Shown piece after piece: positions 12,480 to 24,300 of a DNA stretch of 64,000 nt (positions are counted from its first letter, which is position 1; the number at the start of each line of letters is the position of its first letter). Under the pieces are notes generated by a model. It had not been told where the DNA came from, did no database searches, and saw only the letters and a list, made by a program, of their open reading frames with translations. Source of the stretch: Maratus speciosus (Eukaryota; Arthropoda; Arachnida; Araneae; Salticidae); NCBI GenBank assembly GCA_963932465.1, contig OZ010794.1, forward strand, positions 445,347,502 through 445,411,501, written 5' to 3'. The position numbers and the translations under genes were made by a program.

Positions 12480-13130
12480 GAAATTTAAGATATCTTATGA
12501 ATTGACGAAGTTACGATTTTTTTTTCTTGTTCAACGCTCCCTCCCCCCTTTTTTCTGTACGAATTAGTCCTATCAAAAACATGTCAATATAAAAGGGGTA
12601 GGTATTATTAAGAAGATTTACAATAAATCTAAGCGGATTTTATGTCTTGTGAATTGACGAAGTTATGAAATTTTTTCTTCTTCAACCTCACCCTCTTTTT
12701 TTTCTGTAACAGTTAATCTTATAAAAAACTTGTCAATTTAAAATTCGTAAATTAAGAAGATTTATAATAAATGTAAGTGGATTTCATATCTTGCGAATTG
12801 ACAAAGTTATGATTTGTTTTCTTCGTAAAATCCCATTTTTTCGCCCCTTCAAGCCATTTTTAATGATATCAAAAATCTGTCATACATAAATTGTTGGTCC
12901 TTTAACTAGAAGTAATAACAACTTTAAACTGATTCGATACGTATCAAAATTAAGAAAAGTTTTTTTTTTCTGTTTTCACAAAAATACTCCCTATTTCCTC
13001 CCCCTTCGTCCAATTTTGCTCATTAACGAACTTGAACGAGATTTTCTGCTCTATGATTTTATATATCAGTTTGAAAGAGATTTGTGCAGAATTATGGAAG
13101 TTACCGTGTTATTAAAAAGGGATATAGATA
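12480..13130 (+). repeat. Dispersed repeat block A with ~147-bp subrepeats
   Basis: Contains three subrepeats marked by 'GAATTGACGAAGTTA' or 'GAATTGACAAAGTTA' near 12500, 12650 and 12795 (spacings about 150 and 144). It continues with 'CTGATTCGATACG' and 'GAAGTTACCGTGTTAT' toward a TA-rich point at 13125-13132. The same block is present inverted at about 26785-27370. It is one half of a repeat whose other half (block B) lies at 15830-15950, beyond the element inserted at 13133. Confidence 0.7.
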
Positions 13131-13132
13131 TA

Positions 13133-15827
13133 CAGGATGATTCATAAATATCGAAACAATAGGCTATTTCCATAAATATTGCCCCTAGACCCATACTTCC
13201 AACTGCAAAGTTTCATAAAAAAAAGGTGCAAAATTTAATGGCATAAGTTGCAACTCCATGGGGAATCTATTAGAAAAAATTCGAAAATTAATTTTTATAC
13301 GGCCTCCGTAGTGTAAAAATTCCAATCAAGAAAACTTTCCTTATCTATTCCTTAATTAAGCACAAAAAATTGCATCTTCATATCTGAAAAACTCGCAGAG
13401 TTATGGCCGTTTAAATAATTCATCAGGTTTTAAGGGATTAGACACAAATTGAAATGCGTGCAATCCAAGAAACAATGTTACTTTAAGAGTTCTAGGAAAC
13501 ATGTAAAAAATATATTTGTTGAGTTAGAATTTTTATTTTTTTTTTCTGTTTTTGTGATGGTTAACCGTATAATTTGCAAACAAAATCACATCCTAATATT
13601 TCGCATAAAGTTTTTTAAAAATTTAAATGTTTAGTATTTCTTTAAGCGGATTTAATTTAAAATCTTTATAACTCGAAACATTATTCATCGGATTTCATAT
13701 TTTTTTCATTTAATTAAAGAGGAAAGTATAATTTTAGTTTTGTTTCAGGAATTTTTTTTATTTTAATTTTAAAAATATTAAAAATATTTGCTTAAAAAAT
13801 ATGTAACTTATTTTTAAAAAAATCATATTTTCAAAAGTAAAAGTTTTTTTCAATTTGCCGAAACAAAATTAATGTAGAATAATCAAAAAAGGCATGTTCC
13901 AAATTTGCACCTTTTTAATTTACGATTAAAAAAGCATCATGCAGAAAAACGCATTTAAAGTTTTAAACATTGATTGGCTCCTAATAAAATATTTAAATGC
14001 TTTTTAAAAAATTGCACGTGAAAAAGTCACTTTCTTTCGGTAGCTTAAACTTCTGATTCAGTTTAACTTTTGCCGTTTCCACCACTTTTTTGTACTACTT
14101 AAATGTCCATAAATAAATGTTTAATGTAGAATTTGAAACAATGCTGTTTCAAACATTCCGATTAAGAGTTTTTCAAAATTTTAGCCCTTACAAATTCAGG
14201 CTTTTTATCGCCCCGGCGAGGCCGATAAAAAAGTCTGTATACTGGGGCCGGGCCAGGCCCGGGATTGGCGACATTTTTCTGAAGACTCGTCCAGGCAGAG
14301 ACAATCGTATTTTTTCATACCGAGACGGGTGTTGGTGTGATTTATGACGGCCAATTTTCTATACGAGGGATGTGGGCCCGAAACGAAGGGTGCCTTCCGT
14401 GGAGGTCTTTCTAAGGGAACCTAACCAGTATTAACGCAAGGATATCCAATGTTCGAAGAAAACCACTGAAAACTCCGAAATATTGGGCCGAAGGACACGA
14501 TTGGGTTCGAACCCAGTATGAGAGCAGAACCTCTCGGCCACTGGTTATACCGACCCGGGACTGGCTTCCTTATTCCTAGGTCTCCCCTGGGCAAAATTTT
14601 GAGTCCCGGTCTCGAGACAACCCACATTAAAATCATTATCTCTGACTGGCCTAACCCATGCAAAAATAACTAAAATTTGGCTCAGCCCAAAAACCTTTAC
14701 AACAAATGCATATATTTTTAAATGGCCATTATTTTACAATAAAATTTTATAATTCATATTTTTAAAGGATAGTAGATTTTAAGGCAAAAAATTTAAAATA
14801 CAGTAAAACTAGTGAAAAAATCTGCCTATGGCGGAATCCTTTCTTAAACAGAAAAATCTGTTGATCCATGGAAAATGAATATAATAATACCTGAGAAAAA
14901 ATAGACTACATTTACAACTCCTAAGAAGGGAACTTGTCTAAAACGCTTTTTTCTTTCTTTCCTATGTGATTCCATCTTAAAAGATTTTACTTTACAGCAT
15001 TTTTCATTGTCTCTAAGACATGGAATATGGATTAACGTTATTAAAGGAGAAGTGAATCATTAACATATAAATAGAGATTCATTAATAAAACAAATAATCA
15101 CAGCTTTTGGCACTTCTTTAAAAATAATAAATATAAACATGAAAAAAGAAAAGATATAATAAGTATTTTTGGTCAGAACTCCTCCATACGAAACAACTTT
15201 TAACCATATCGATGTAAAAACTATGTAGAATTTCAGTCAGGTCGGACCAGGCTACGATTTGAGCTTTTTTCCATGCAGGGCCGAACTTTTTTTCCTATGG
15301 GTCGGTTCGGGACCAGACCTAGATATTTCAACCCATGTAGACCTCTAGTGCAGACCAACAGCATACTTTGAAAACAAGTTTAACGTAAAATCTGTACGCT
15401 GCCTATTTTATGTCCAAAGGAGAGGCACTGTCTTATATCGACTTTTAATAATGTAAAATTTGTGGCTGATCCCTGTCTTGCATTCAAAATGAGTCAAAAA
15501 CTCGTCGCTGAGAGGCATGGATAAATGGTGTAAGTCACGAATTTTGGATTTTGATATCTCTGCGAATTTTAAAGATATCGAGATGAATTTTTTTGTGTTT
15601 AATTCAGGAATAGATAAGGAAAATTTTCCTAATTGGGAATTTTACTCTACAGCGCCCGTATAAAAATTTAATTTTTGTATTTTCTCATATAGACCCCCCA
15701 TGGAGTTGAAACTTATATCATCAAATTTTGCACCTTTTTTTTTATCAAACTTTTCAATTGGAAGTATGTGCCTAGGGGCAATATTTAAGAAGATAGCCTA
15801 TTGTTTCGATATTTATGAATCACACTG
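13133..15827. mobile_element. Long-TIR TA element, 2.7 kb with nested SINE
   Basis: The left end is CAGGATGATTCATAAATATC and the right end on the minus strand is CAGTGTGATTCATAAATATC, each abutting TA (13131-13132 and 15828-15829). Arms of about 300 bp share 'GAAACAATAGGCTAT', 'GCCCCTAG', 'TTTTTATACGG' and 'CTTATCTATTCCT'. The interior section 13540-13990 is a dispersed repeat seen again at 55000-55500. GC-richer patches at 14205-14300 and 15230-15350 ('GGGCCGGGCCAGGCCCGGG' and 'GGTCGGACCAGG') look like degraded ends of another element. A SINE lies at 14318-14548. No transposase frame was recognised, so it is non-autonomous. Confidence 0.75.
14318..14548 (-). mobile_element. tRNA-headed SINE, copy 1
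   Basis: Read on the minus strand it has a Pol III A-box-like 'AGTGGCCGAGAGGTTCTG' (about 14527-14545) and a B-box 'GGGTTCGAACCC' (about 14502-14516), then a body shared with 53760-54002, including 'GGTTTTCTTCGAAC', 'GGTTAGGTTCCCTTAGAAAG' and 'GACGGCCAAT...' in slightly diverged form. The 'GTGGCCGAGAGG' head points to a Ser- or Leu-type tRNA origin. This copy lacks about 20-25 bases between A and B boxes that copy 2 keeps. It is inserted in the interior of the 2.7-kb element. Confidence 0.7.
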
Positions 15828-15950
15828 TATATATACATAAATTTTTGAACTGGGGGTGGTTTTGGATTCTAGGGGTCATGATCATTCTTCTGCAAAAGGT
15901 TTTCAGAAATTCCAACATAGGGGAGAATGTAATAGGTAGTATTTCTTATT
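15828..15950 (+). repeat. Dispersed repeat block B
   Basis: After the TA-rich point it reads 'CTGGGGGTGGTTTTGGATTC', then 'TTTCAGAAATTCCAACATA' and 'GTAATAGGTAGTATTTC'. The same words occur inverted at 25615-25744. With block A it reconstitutes one repeat that was split at a TA-rich centre by the 13133-15827 element. Confidence 0.65.
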
Positions 15951-16880
15951 CATTTTTTTAATTTGATTCATTTTTTGAGGATTTATTTCCATTTTATATT
16001 CAAAATTTCAGCATTTCGAGAAATGTTTTTTACATCTTTTAGAAAAGGGTATTATTAAATTGTTGCCAATTTTTAAAACAGCACAAAAATAATATTTCCT
16101 TCAAATTAAAAATTTATTTACACGTGACTATTATAAACAGAAAAAAAACTTTCAAATTAGAGTTAAATGATTGCGTTTTAAAAGCAGAAAATATAGAAAA
16201 TTAAGTCATAAAAACTATATTTACACGTGAATTTTAAAAGAGAAAGAAAATTGTAAAATAATAAATTCATTAATATGCGTTAAAAGTTGTAAATAGGGGA
16301 AATTACGTCACATTTAAAATTGCCAAACAATAATATTTACGAACAGTTTAAATTTAAAAATATATTTCGCGAGATTTATTTCATATTCTGAGATAATATT
16401 TTAAAGTATTGTTGTGAACTCTAAGGCAGCACAAATAATATTTCCTTTTGAACAACAGAAGTATTTTCACGTGAATATTAAAAAGAAAAAGAAAACTTTT
16501 GTAAAATTACGTTAGATTTAAAACGATTATTTAAAGTGTCTTATTTAAAAGAACTTTTTTATAGCGTTGTTAAAAAAATACCGGGAGACAAAGACTATGT
16601 TTACTTAATTAATTTTATATTAGCTTATTTTCAAATTTTTTCACTGGTCTGATTGGTCTGAAAACAGCCCGTTAACACGGAGATCGCAACTGTTTGTCTT
16701 TTTTAGTTATAACTCTGCCTTCCGAAATTTTTTTACAGGCGATCAAATTAGCTTGCTTTTAGAGTTTGTGGTATCTGAACGAAGGTTGGAGAGCGTAGCT
16801 CGCAGGGGACATAGCTCCCTAGCCAGCGTTTGAAAAACTTCTCGCACTGCAATCTATTTTGTAACGACTACAAATGAATT
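15951..16880. other. AT-rich sequence with loose internal repeats
   Basis: No gene recognised. A weak reiteration is visible: 'GCACAAAAATAATATTTCCT' near 16081 and 'GCACAAATAATATTTCCTTT' near 16429, with 'CACGTGA' words near 16121, 16222 and 16466 and 'AGAAAGAAAA' nearby. This suggests an old degenerate tandem duplication. Around 16790-16860 there is a small GC-richer patch with no recognisable content. Confidence 0.4.
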
Positions 16881-17645
16881 TAACATTAGGAGGACTAAAC
16901 TTTAAATCATCATAATTCCTAAACTTTTTTGATCGAATGACTTTCCTTTTTGTATCCTAATGTTAAATTTAATCTAAAAGCCAAATATGATATCCAAATT
17001 AGTCTTCCATATTGAATATTTCAGAAATTGATACGATTTCTTTATGCAAACAAAATCCCTTCCCCCCTTTTTTCCCCGACTGTACTTCTTTTCTTAAGGA
17101 AGTTTTAAATGTTTTGCATTGATTAAAGAGATTTAACATTCTGTTCTGGTCAGAATTTGTTCGACATAAATGAAGTGATATTTTCTTTTCAATGCTTTAA
17201 AAAACAAATCTTTTATAGATATAAATCAGTCATATACAGCGGAAATATATACGGTAATTTATTCTTATTTTTTGAACAATGAAATGTCAGAAGCCATTCA
17301 TTAAATGTTTTGTTCTAATGCTTTTGCCGAGAAAAATACAAATGTCACATGATTTTTTATTGCTTTTAGACAGGATAGGATTTTGTGACTTGGTTTGTCA
17401 TTATTCTATTCTTCATAAATTAAAGCTTTATGCTTGACTGCAAAGCAAATTACTGGAAAATTCTTTAAATCATGCATCTTGAAAGATTTATCCCTGTCTG
17501 AACATTTTACTTGGATTTGCCTTTTGAAGATTTTTTATTTCATATGCATTCAACGTAAATAGGATAATAACTAGGTAAAAGATCGATAGATGATTTGGTT
17601 CAAAACATATTTTTTAAAATAAGTTGTTAAGCCCTTTACTTCATG

Positions 17646-18449
17646 TAGTCCAGACAATAGGGGATATTACCTGGCAAAATTAATGGTAGTTCTAGAAATC
17701 GGCTTACTTTAAGTTTTTTGGGTCGCTGAATCCGAATTTGTAACTTCTCACCAAAATTTCCCCGGCAACACACCCAAATTTTGGTAAAATGCCCCCCAAA
17801 AAAGATTTTTATTAAAAAAATCAAATTTTTTATTGTTTTAGGAAAAAGTATCTAGAAATTCAGAAAGTAGACAAAATTTGCAACAAATAAGATATATGAC
17901 ATTATGACGTAGGATGAATGGGGATGGGGAGATCTGCCTCGGAACATGCACGGCGGTGCTGCGTGGACTAAGTTGCGTAATTTCACTTAACCACACACAT
18001 CGTTTACATTCGCCCTCCCTTCTGCACTCCGAACTTTCCCTATAAGGTTTACTTTAAATTTTTTGGCTAGCTGAATCCAAATTTTTAATTTCCCTCTAAA
18101 ATCCCCCCCCCCCCTGCAACACCTCCAAAATAGCTGTTTTTAAGTTAAATTTTTTATTGTTTTAGGGGGAAAATATGTAGAAATTCAGAAAGTAGACAAA
18201 ATTTGCAACAAACTTTTTTGAATTTCTAGATATTTTTTTCCCTAAAACAATAACAAAAAGGATTTTTTTTAATAAAAACCTTTTTGGGGGGCACTTTACC
18301 AAAATTTGGGGGGGTTGCCGGTGGAAATTTTGGTGGGAAGTTAAAAATTCGGATTAAGCGACCCAAAAAACATATAGTAAGCCTTTTTTTCAGAACCACC
18401 ATGAATTTTGCTAGGTAGAGTCCCTATACGGTCATTATTGCCTGGACTA
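17646..18449. mobile_element. 804-bp foldback element, 3-bp target duplication
   Basis: The ends are TAGTCCAGACAATAG on the left and TAGTCCAGGCAATAA on the right (minus strand). ATG flanks both (17643-17645 and 18450-18452), while the second tandem unit has a single 'CTTCATGATTGAA' at the equivalent point (19763-19775). The arms are long and imperfect, with 'GGTCGCTGAATCCG' against 'CGGATTAAGCGACC' and 'CCAAATTTTGGTAAAATGCC' against its inverse. The central part is GC-richer (about 17915-18050). A 3-bp duplication fits PIF/Harbinger-like or CACTA-like elements better than Tc1/mariner, but ATG is not the usual Harbinger target. No coding sequence is seen. Confidence 0.75.
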
Positions 18450-18805
18450 ATGATTGAATTTAGTTTTACGATAAAATCCATTTAATGCTATATGAGTATT
18501 GTCAAACATAACTTATTATTAACGCTTTCTAACTAGTGATGGTCAGAATGAATGATTTTGACAATCGAATGAATCAGTCGGTCCTGCGTAAAAGCGTAGT
18601 TGACAACTTTTTTTAATTAATTGCTACCAGATATTTTTTAAATCGTGAATTCTAAACTTCTTGTTTGAGAAACTTAATAATAGGTCATTTTATTCCTCTA
18701 TACGTTTAATACATGCAAGAAAATTTTGTGAAATTCTAGGCAACCATTTTTCAGAAATCGTGCGCGCAATGATCAAAGTCGCCGTTTTGAGAAAATTTAC
18801 TTTAA

Positions 18806-19025
18806 CCCTTTAAGACCCGACCCGCACGATCGTGCGGTTTAGGCAATAACAAAATTTTATCTTCCTGGGTTATATATTCCATAAATGCCGGAATCGAGTG
18901 ATTGTGCCGGTTAACAGAAATTATATTATATGAATTTTATCAACAGATAGTGAATTATCAGTTAAAATTTTCAGTTATATCATTGCTTTAAAAAAAAAAT
19001 CAAAAAGCTGCCCGGTCTTAAAGGG
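18806..19025. mobile_element. 220-bp piggyBac-like MITE, TTAA target
   Basis: The ends are CCCTTTAAGACC on the left and CCCTTTAAGACC on the right (minus strand), each abutting TTAA (18802-18805 and 19026-19029). The third tandem unit has the uninterrupted site 'GACTTTAAAGGTTAAATC' near 20146. Just inside the left end is a short palindrome 'CCGCACGATCGTGCGG'. TTAA duplication with CCC ends is diagnostic of the piggyBac type. There is no coding capacity. Confidence 0.9.
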
Positions 19026-21091
19026 TTAAAGGTAAAATCACCCCTTGATTACATAGTAAAAGCTCAAAGTTTTTTAGACATAACGTCTCTTCTAATACGA
19101 ATATTTGAATGGGGTTTGTTTTTAAATGTTCCTAAAGATTCAGGTTTAATTATAAGTTATTTAAAAATAAACCGATTTTTGGACACTTTAAAATGTAAAA
19201 TTTAATCTTAAGGAAAGTTTAAAATGTTTTATAGTCATTAAAGCTATTTAACTTTCTATTCTGCTCCGTATTTGCTCGACGTAAATGAAGTGATATTCCT
19301 ATTCAATACTTTTTAAAAGCAAAAAATGTTTTATAGATATAAATCAGTCATATACAGCGGAAATACATACGGTAACTTATTCTTATCTTTTGAACAATAA
19401 AATGTCAGATACCATTCATTAAATGTTTTGTTCTAATGCTTTTGCCGAGAAAAATATAAATGTCACATTATTTTTTATTACTGTTAGACAGCATAGGATT
19501 TTGTGATTTGGTTTGTCATTATTCTATTCTTTACAAATCAAAGCTTTATGCTTGGCTTCAAAGCAAATTACTGGAAAATTGGAGAATTCTTTAAATCATG
19601 CATCTTGAAAGATTTATCCCTGTCGGAACATTTTACTTGGATTTGCCTTTTGAAGGTTTTTATTTCATATGCATTCAATGTAAATAGGATAATAACTAGG
19701 TAAAAGATCGATAAATGATTTGGTTCAAAACATATTTTCTTAAATAAGTTGTTAAGCCCTTTACTTCATGATTGAATTTAGCTTTACGATAAAATCTATT
19801 TAATGCGATATGAGTATTGTCAAACATAACTTATTATTAATGCTTATTATTACTTATTATTAACGCTTTCTAACTAGTGATGGTCAGAATGAATGATTTG
19901 GATAATCGAATGAATCAGTCGGCCCTGCGCAAAAGCATAGTTGACAACTTTCATATTTTTTTTAATTAATTGCTACCAGATATTTTGTAAATCGTGAATT
20001 CTAAACTTCTTGTTTGAGAAACATAATAATAGTCATTTTACGCTTCTATACGTTTAATACATTCAAGGAAATTTTGTAAAATTCTAGGCAACCATTTTTC
20101 AGAAATCGTGCGCGCAATGATTAAAATCGCCATTTTGAGAAAATTGACTTTAAAGGTTAAATCAACCCTTGATTACATAGTAAAAGCTCAAAGTTTTTAA
20201 GACATAACTTCTCTTCTAATACGAATATTTGAATGGGGTTTGTTTTTAAATGTTCCTAAATATTCAGGTTTAATTATAAGTTATTTAAAAATAAATCGAT
20301 TTTTGGACACTTTAAAATGTAAAATTTAATTTTAAGGAAAGTTTAAAATGTTTTATAGTCATTAAAGCTATTTAACTTTCTGGTCTTTTCCGTATTCGCT
20401 CGACGTAAATGAAGTGATATTCCTTTTCAATACTTTTTAAAAACAAAAAATATTTTATAGATATAAATCAGTCATATACAGCGGAAATACATACGGTAAC
20501 TTATTCTTATTTTTTGAACAATAAAATGTCAGAAGCCATTCATTAAATGTTTTGTTCTAATGCTTTTGCCGAGAAAAATACAAATGTCACATTATTTTTT
20601 ATTACTGTTAGACAGCATAGGATTTTGTGACTTGGTTTGTTATTATTCTATTCTTTATAAATCAAAGCTTTATGCTTGGCTGGAAAGCAAATTACTGGAA
20701 AATTGGAGAATTCTTTAAATCATGCATCTTGAAAGATCTATCCTTGTCTGAACGTTTTACTTGGATTTGCCTTTTGAAGGTTTTTATTTCATATGAATTC
20801 AACGTAAATAGGATAATAACTAGATAAAAGATCGATAAATGATTTGGTTTATAAAATATTTTAAAATACGTTAACCCTCTGAGCGTCTTGAAGGCTTTCC
20901 TGCATTTCCATTAAAATGCTTATAAAAATAATCTTAATGTAAATTTTCTTTCCCTGTTTGTTTCTAAAATACACTTCATGCCCCTTTATTTGATAATACA
21001 TTTTAAAATGCAGCTCTGTTTAAAATATTTTTTTCTGCAACAGATTTAACTTGTTTTTGGGAAACGGAAAAATACGTCCAAACCGCTTTAA

Positions 21092-21288
21092 CACTAGAAA
21101 GACGGAGAAATTTACTCAAATTTAGTAAAAAAATTTTACACCAGAATTGTTATTTTAAATTATTAACTTATTTAACTAGTTTTAATTCTTTGTATCTTTT
21201 AAACTAGTTTTACGAAGAAATTTCTTGTTCGAAGGGAAATATATTCATTTAGTAGCGGTCAAAATGACCGCTCGCCGACTTTCTAGTG
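21092..21288. mobile_element. 197-bp piggyBac-like MITE, TTAA target
   Basis: The ends are CACTAGAAAGACGG on the left and CACTAGAAAGTCGG on the right (minus strand), between TTAA at 21088-21091 and 21289-21292. Its right part holds 'GCGGTCAAAATGACCGC', a 17-bp palindrome at about 21255-21271. There is no coding capacity. The CAC start is less usual than CCC for piggyBac, so the class rests mainly on the TTAA duplication. Confidence 0.75.
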
Positions 21289-21419
21289 TTAATAGTCATT
21301 TCCTCCATGATTGACTTGAGCTTCTAAATTATAAAGGACAAACGTGTCTTTGCGTAACGCTGGCGCCATTTTGATGTTGGAAACAGCAGGCGATTAAATT
21401 TCACTTTTACAACCTTTAG

Positions 21420-22108
21420 TTTAACTTCTAAACATCGCACATTTTTAATTTTTACACCGTCGAACAGGAAAAAAAGTTCTTTCAAATGCAATTCGCTTGA
21501 AAACTGTATCCTAATTTGTTTGAAAACTGTATGGCAATTTACTCATCAACTTTACTTTAATGGTTTTTAAAATAATTTTCAAGCTTGAATGTTTTTTTTC
21601 ATTAAATTAATTTCTATTGCTTGCAGACGATTATCAAACGTAAATCCGTTTGAACTTAAAATAATATTCATAATTCGGCATTTGTTTCCAGGTTTTATTC
21701 CGTAACGAAATGAAAACTTCATTGGAAAATAAATAAAATAATAAAAAATAAATAAAACATAAATTTAAGACGTGCAATTTAACTACGCGCTTTAACAACT
21801 AAAATTATCAAACGTAAAATTGCTGCTTTATATAGTGATCTTTGGCGATTTCTTTGTGTTTAACTCTTGACACGAGGCCAATACGAATGCATGGTTTTTA
21901 AAAAATTTCAAAACCTTATTTGAATACCTTACTGATATTTTTCAGAAAAAAATGGTTTTTGGTGTTGTTAGTGGGCAAAATGTAAACAAAATAATAAATA
22001 AATGCAAAAAAATTATTAGAGTTTAAAAAAATGGGTTTCACTCTCTCTCTCTCTCTCTCTCTCTCTGTTATATTCTATAACATGGGAAGGCCGGTTTGGA
22101 TCTGCTAG
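21420..22108 (+). mobile_element. Helitron-like non-autonomous element, copy 2
   Basis: Same family as 230-682 and 52080-52733, with 'TTTCAAATGCAATTCG', 'GAAAACTGTATC', 'CCGTAACGAAATGAAAACTTC' and, at the end, 'GGAAGGCCGGTTTGGATC' followed by TGCTAG and T. The final CTAG-T after a GC-rich near-palindrome is the Helitron-type 3' terminus. A (CT)n run lies at 22040-22066. The sequence then resumes the third tandem unit, so the right boundary is at 22107-22108. The 5' end is not resolved. Confidence 0.55.
22040..22066. repeat. (CT)n microsatellite
   Basis: Uninterrupted CT dinucleotide run inside the Helitron-like element, just upstream of its terminal hairpin. The other family copies lack it at this position. 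Confidence 0.95.
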
Positions 22109-22189
22109 TTAAGATAAAATCTATTTAATGCTATATGATTATCGTCAAAGATAACTTCTTATTATTAACACTTTCTAACATTAATTAAA

Positions 22190-24300
22190 ATGCGTTTATG
22201 AATTCGTTTTGTCTGGCCGTTTGTCTGTCCATGCTCTAACTCGTGTAAATATACTCCGATTGCCATGCAATTGATACATTTTATTTAGAATTACCATGGC
22301 ATGTTTTCTATGGAAAATGAAGTGTGAAGCAATATAGTTTTTTTACATCGACACACAAAAGAATTCTTTTATATTATGGTTATGGGAGAATAATCGTTTG
22401 TAATGCATTTTAATTGTGTTACACTATTTCAAACATATTGAAATTGTTGTTTATTGTTGGGGTTTACTAAAAGATGCTGGCTGTAGAATATGATATGTAT
22501 ACCATCTTTCGTACATTTACAGGGACACATGAAAGATCCGGTTATAGCGAAAAATTATGGAAGTACGTTTTCGATTTTGGAATGCGCTTTTAAGTGAAGC
22601 TATTTTTTTTGCATTTTACGTGTTATGTATAAATTTTATGGATCATATACAGGATTGCACAAAATAATTCATTTCCGTTTATTAACAGAAAACGCTGAAG
22701 GGCAATTTTCAACTATTTTCTGTGCTTCCTAATTAACCTAATTTTTAGCATACTATGTATTATCTTCACAAATCTATAGATCAGATACTTCACAAAGGAA
22801 TTTGAATACTTTTCCGAATATAGACGGTAATTGCTGAAATTGACTTTTCAATGGATTAGTATCATGGACGCATCTGAAGAAGGTAAGCTCAATTTTCTTA
22901 CCTTTACTCAATTTTTAAATGTTACTGTATTTACACTCAGTCTCTTTTTATAATTCCTAATAATAAATGTGTGCTCCAAAATTATATGTATCATTTATAT
23001 GAATGTTATATGAATTTAATTGTAAAACAAAACTCGAATAGCAATTTGAAAACATATAGAAATATATATCATACTAATGATTTTTTTCCTAGAAAGGGAC
23101 TGTGAATATATAACGTTATCATTTTAGGGGGGAGGGGGCACGTGATATCTTAAGATATTTCTAGGGGGAGGGGGCGTTTGTATTTTGATATCGTTATCTT
23201 TTTTGATCCAACCAAAATTTCTCTTTATTTATAACTTGTTCTTTACATCAAAATAGTCTTATCTATTTTTATGGAAATACAAAGTTGTTATTAAAATCCT
23301 TAAATGATTATAAAACTATTTAATTTCAAAATATGGAATACCCAAACGTTTGGCATTCCTGTTCTTCTGTCATATGTGTATGAATATATGGAGAATTATA
23401 TTTGTTGACACAATAAATTACTACTGTGAACATAACAAATAGACGTCATTCCTGGTTATGTTGTTATATTCTAAAATTATTTACACATTATTATTTACAA
23501 AGGTTAGTTACAAAAATAACTAATACATCTTAAATTCAATCTGATTGTCGTTAGTACCTCCATCTCACTTTTTTATACGTCTCTTTCCAACATTCTTCAG
23601 CATACCTCACTCACTCACCGCCAAAACATATTCTAATGTTCTTTTCTCCCCCAACTCACTTCAGTTTCCGCTCGCAATGAGCGTCTGCGTTTAATCCAAG
23701 GCACTGCTACTTCAACTTGCAACTACCCTAATAATTAGACTCTCCCATTTCAAACGAAGTGACGTATTTGAATGAATGAAACAGCAATTAATAAAAATAT
23801 TCCCTGGCTATGGCAGTGGGATTGCAGCCAAAAAAATATTTTAATATATATTTTTAAATTATAACATCTATATTATTATTATATTTGTCGCCTTTTAAGT
23901 AAAACGATAACTTTTTAAGAGTTCATATGGTGTATTTTGTGTAGGTAAATCATGTTTCCCTCATGTCATAACTGATGAAATTAAAGAAAAATTCTAAAAA
24001 TTTGGAGTTATATTTTTTAAATATTTTCTCTTTTCTTATACTTCTCAAAAAGTATCAAATATATTTTTTCCATAAAAATAAAAGAAATTATGCCGAAAAG
24101 TGTTAATTACGAAATCAGTAATAACCAGCACACGAGTCATTCTCGATCATGCTCGATTATACTATCATTCGAATCTCATTTCCTCTTTAAAAATCTTGAA
24201 ATACTGCAGGGATTGTATTTAAACTTGTTCTTATGATGAAAAGAAAATTTACACTTAAAAGGAATTTCAATAACATCAAATGCTCAAATAAATGTAAAGA
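22190..24300 (+). repeat. Dispersed repeat, copy 1
   Basis: This stretch is colinear, with gaps, to 48300-49330. Shared landmarks in order are 'GTCCATGCTCTAA', 'TGCCATG.AATT', 'CAGG..GCACA', 'TTTTCAACT.T', 'GCATACTATGTA', 'ATAGACGGTAATTGC' against 'ATTGACTGTAATTGC', 'ATACTATCATTCGAATCTCA' and 'AGAAAATTTACACTT'. The second copy lacks most of the middle of this one (about 22910-24120). No protein frame is conserved between the two. Between 23090 and 23210 there are two G-rich words ('GGGGGGAGGGGGCACG' and 'GGGGGAGGGGGCG'). The nature of the repeat is unknown. Confidence 0.65.

Larger units (their letters stand above)
16990..22190 (+). repeat. Three tandem ~1.1-kb units with private insertions
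   Basis: Units share 'AATGAAGTGATATT', 'ATAAATCAGTCATATACAGC', 'AATGTTTTGTTCTAATGCTT', 'GGATAATAACTAG' and 'GGTCAGAATGAATGATTT'. The last-but-one marker falls near 17561, 19686 and 20811; the spacing of the second to third unit is 1125 bp. Unit 1 carries the 804-bp foldback (17646-18449), unit 2 the 220-bp TTAA MITE (18806-19025), and unit 3 a cluster at 20871-22108 containing a second TTAA MITE and a Helitron-like element, after which the unit resumes with 'AAAATCTATTTAATGC'. Near-identical 66-residue frames at 19503 and 20627 are by-products of the duplication; the matching stretch in unit 1 is shifted. Confidence 0.85.

Noticed and set aside
19503..20827. Two nearly identical 66-residue frames as a conserved small gene family
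   Set aside because: Similarity is explained by the 1.1-kb tandem duplication; the frame opens on a non-ATG codon context in the DNA, the first unit is shifted by an indel, and no motif is recognisable.
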